64,000 bases of DNA from contig JAXRKN010000043.1 of the NCBI GenBank assembly GCA_038502055.1, positions 4,774,001 through 4,838,000 of the forward strand, read 5' to 3'. Position numbers and translations under genes: made by a program. Each line of letters starts with the position of its first letter. The first letter of the stretch is position 1. Below are positions 63,733 through 64,000 of the stretch, in pieces. Under the pieces are notes generated by a model. The model saw only the letters and a program-made list of their open reading frames with translations. It made no database searches and was not told where the DNA came from. The stretch comes from Tanytarsus gracilentus (lineage: Eukaryota > Arthropoda > Insecta > Diptera > Chironomidae).

Positions 63733-64000
63733 AAAATCAATTTGATGGATGACAATTATTTTTTTAATCAAGGGATGGATTTAAAGTATGATTGTGATTT
63801 TTAAAGCTTATATCGAATTTTAAAAATATTTGTAAAGTGTTTTTTATCAACCATATTATTGAAATCATTTACATTTTCTATGCACTATGAAAATTTAATA
63901 AACGTTTTAAGAAAAACTCCTAAAAAGGATTCTTTTTTATTTTTTTCGGATTTAAGAAAAAAGGCGAAATGAAATTTAAATGTAAGCATGTGCGAAATGA
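63733..64000 (+). other. MIOX 3' UTR and downstream sequence
   Basis: AT-rich sequence with AATAAA at 63897-63902, giving a 3' UTR of about 190 bases. Nothing else is seen before the window ends. Confidence 0.7.

Overview
The window reads as nuclear DNA of an insect, most likely a nematoceran dipteran such as a midge (inferred, not proven). It is strongly AT-rich. Coding regions are split by short GT-AG introns of about 50-100 bases, and the proteins match Drosophila forms closely by recalled family sequence (CASK, Hyperkinetic, Cad99C). No bacterial operons, phage, rRNA or convincing tRNA gene was seen.

Layout. Bases 1-21151 contain no exon I can identify and probably form a giant intron or upstream region of CASK. 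They hold a (GT)n tract, a 3-kb inverted-repeat (foldback) element at 10628-13605 packed with tandem repeats, and a coiled-coil ORF fragment resembling retroelement ORF1. Bases 21152-25296 encode the C-terminal half of the synaptic scaffold CASK (PDZ-SH3-guanylate kinase), with two frame-preserving candidate alternative exons. A small secreted leucine-rich-repeat protein lies on the minus strand at 27637-28756. Hyperkinetic, the Kv channel beta subunit, occupies 31675-35572 on the plus strand and shows two alternative C-termini. Bases 35573-48345 are noncoding, with promoter-like splice donors.

The last 16 kb is gene-dense. A Cad99C/protocadherin-15-like cadherin (51610-57847, with a likely extra 5' coding exon at 48346) converges on a membrane-anchored GH1 beta-glucosidase (minus, 58263-59858), and their polyadenylation signals lie 11 bases apart. 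The glucosidase is divergent from the exosome subunit Rrp41 (60331-61145) across a 472-bp shared upstream region. Myo-inositol oxygenase (62216-63732) follows, with a clear TATA plus initiator promoter.

The genes do not form one pathway. CASK and Hk are both neuronal membrane-excitability or scaffold proteins, but their proximity is probably incidental. All exon models were assembled by hand from splice signals, reading phase and recalled family sequence; each complete model sums to a multiple of three. The most notable observations are the foldback element, the CASK micro-exon and cassette exon, the novel Ser/Arg-rich tail of Hk, and the short cytoplasmic tail of the cadherin.
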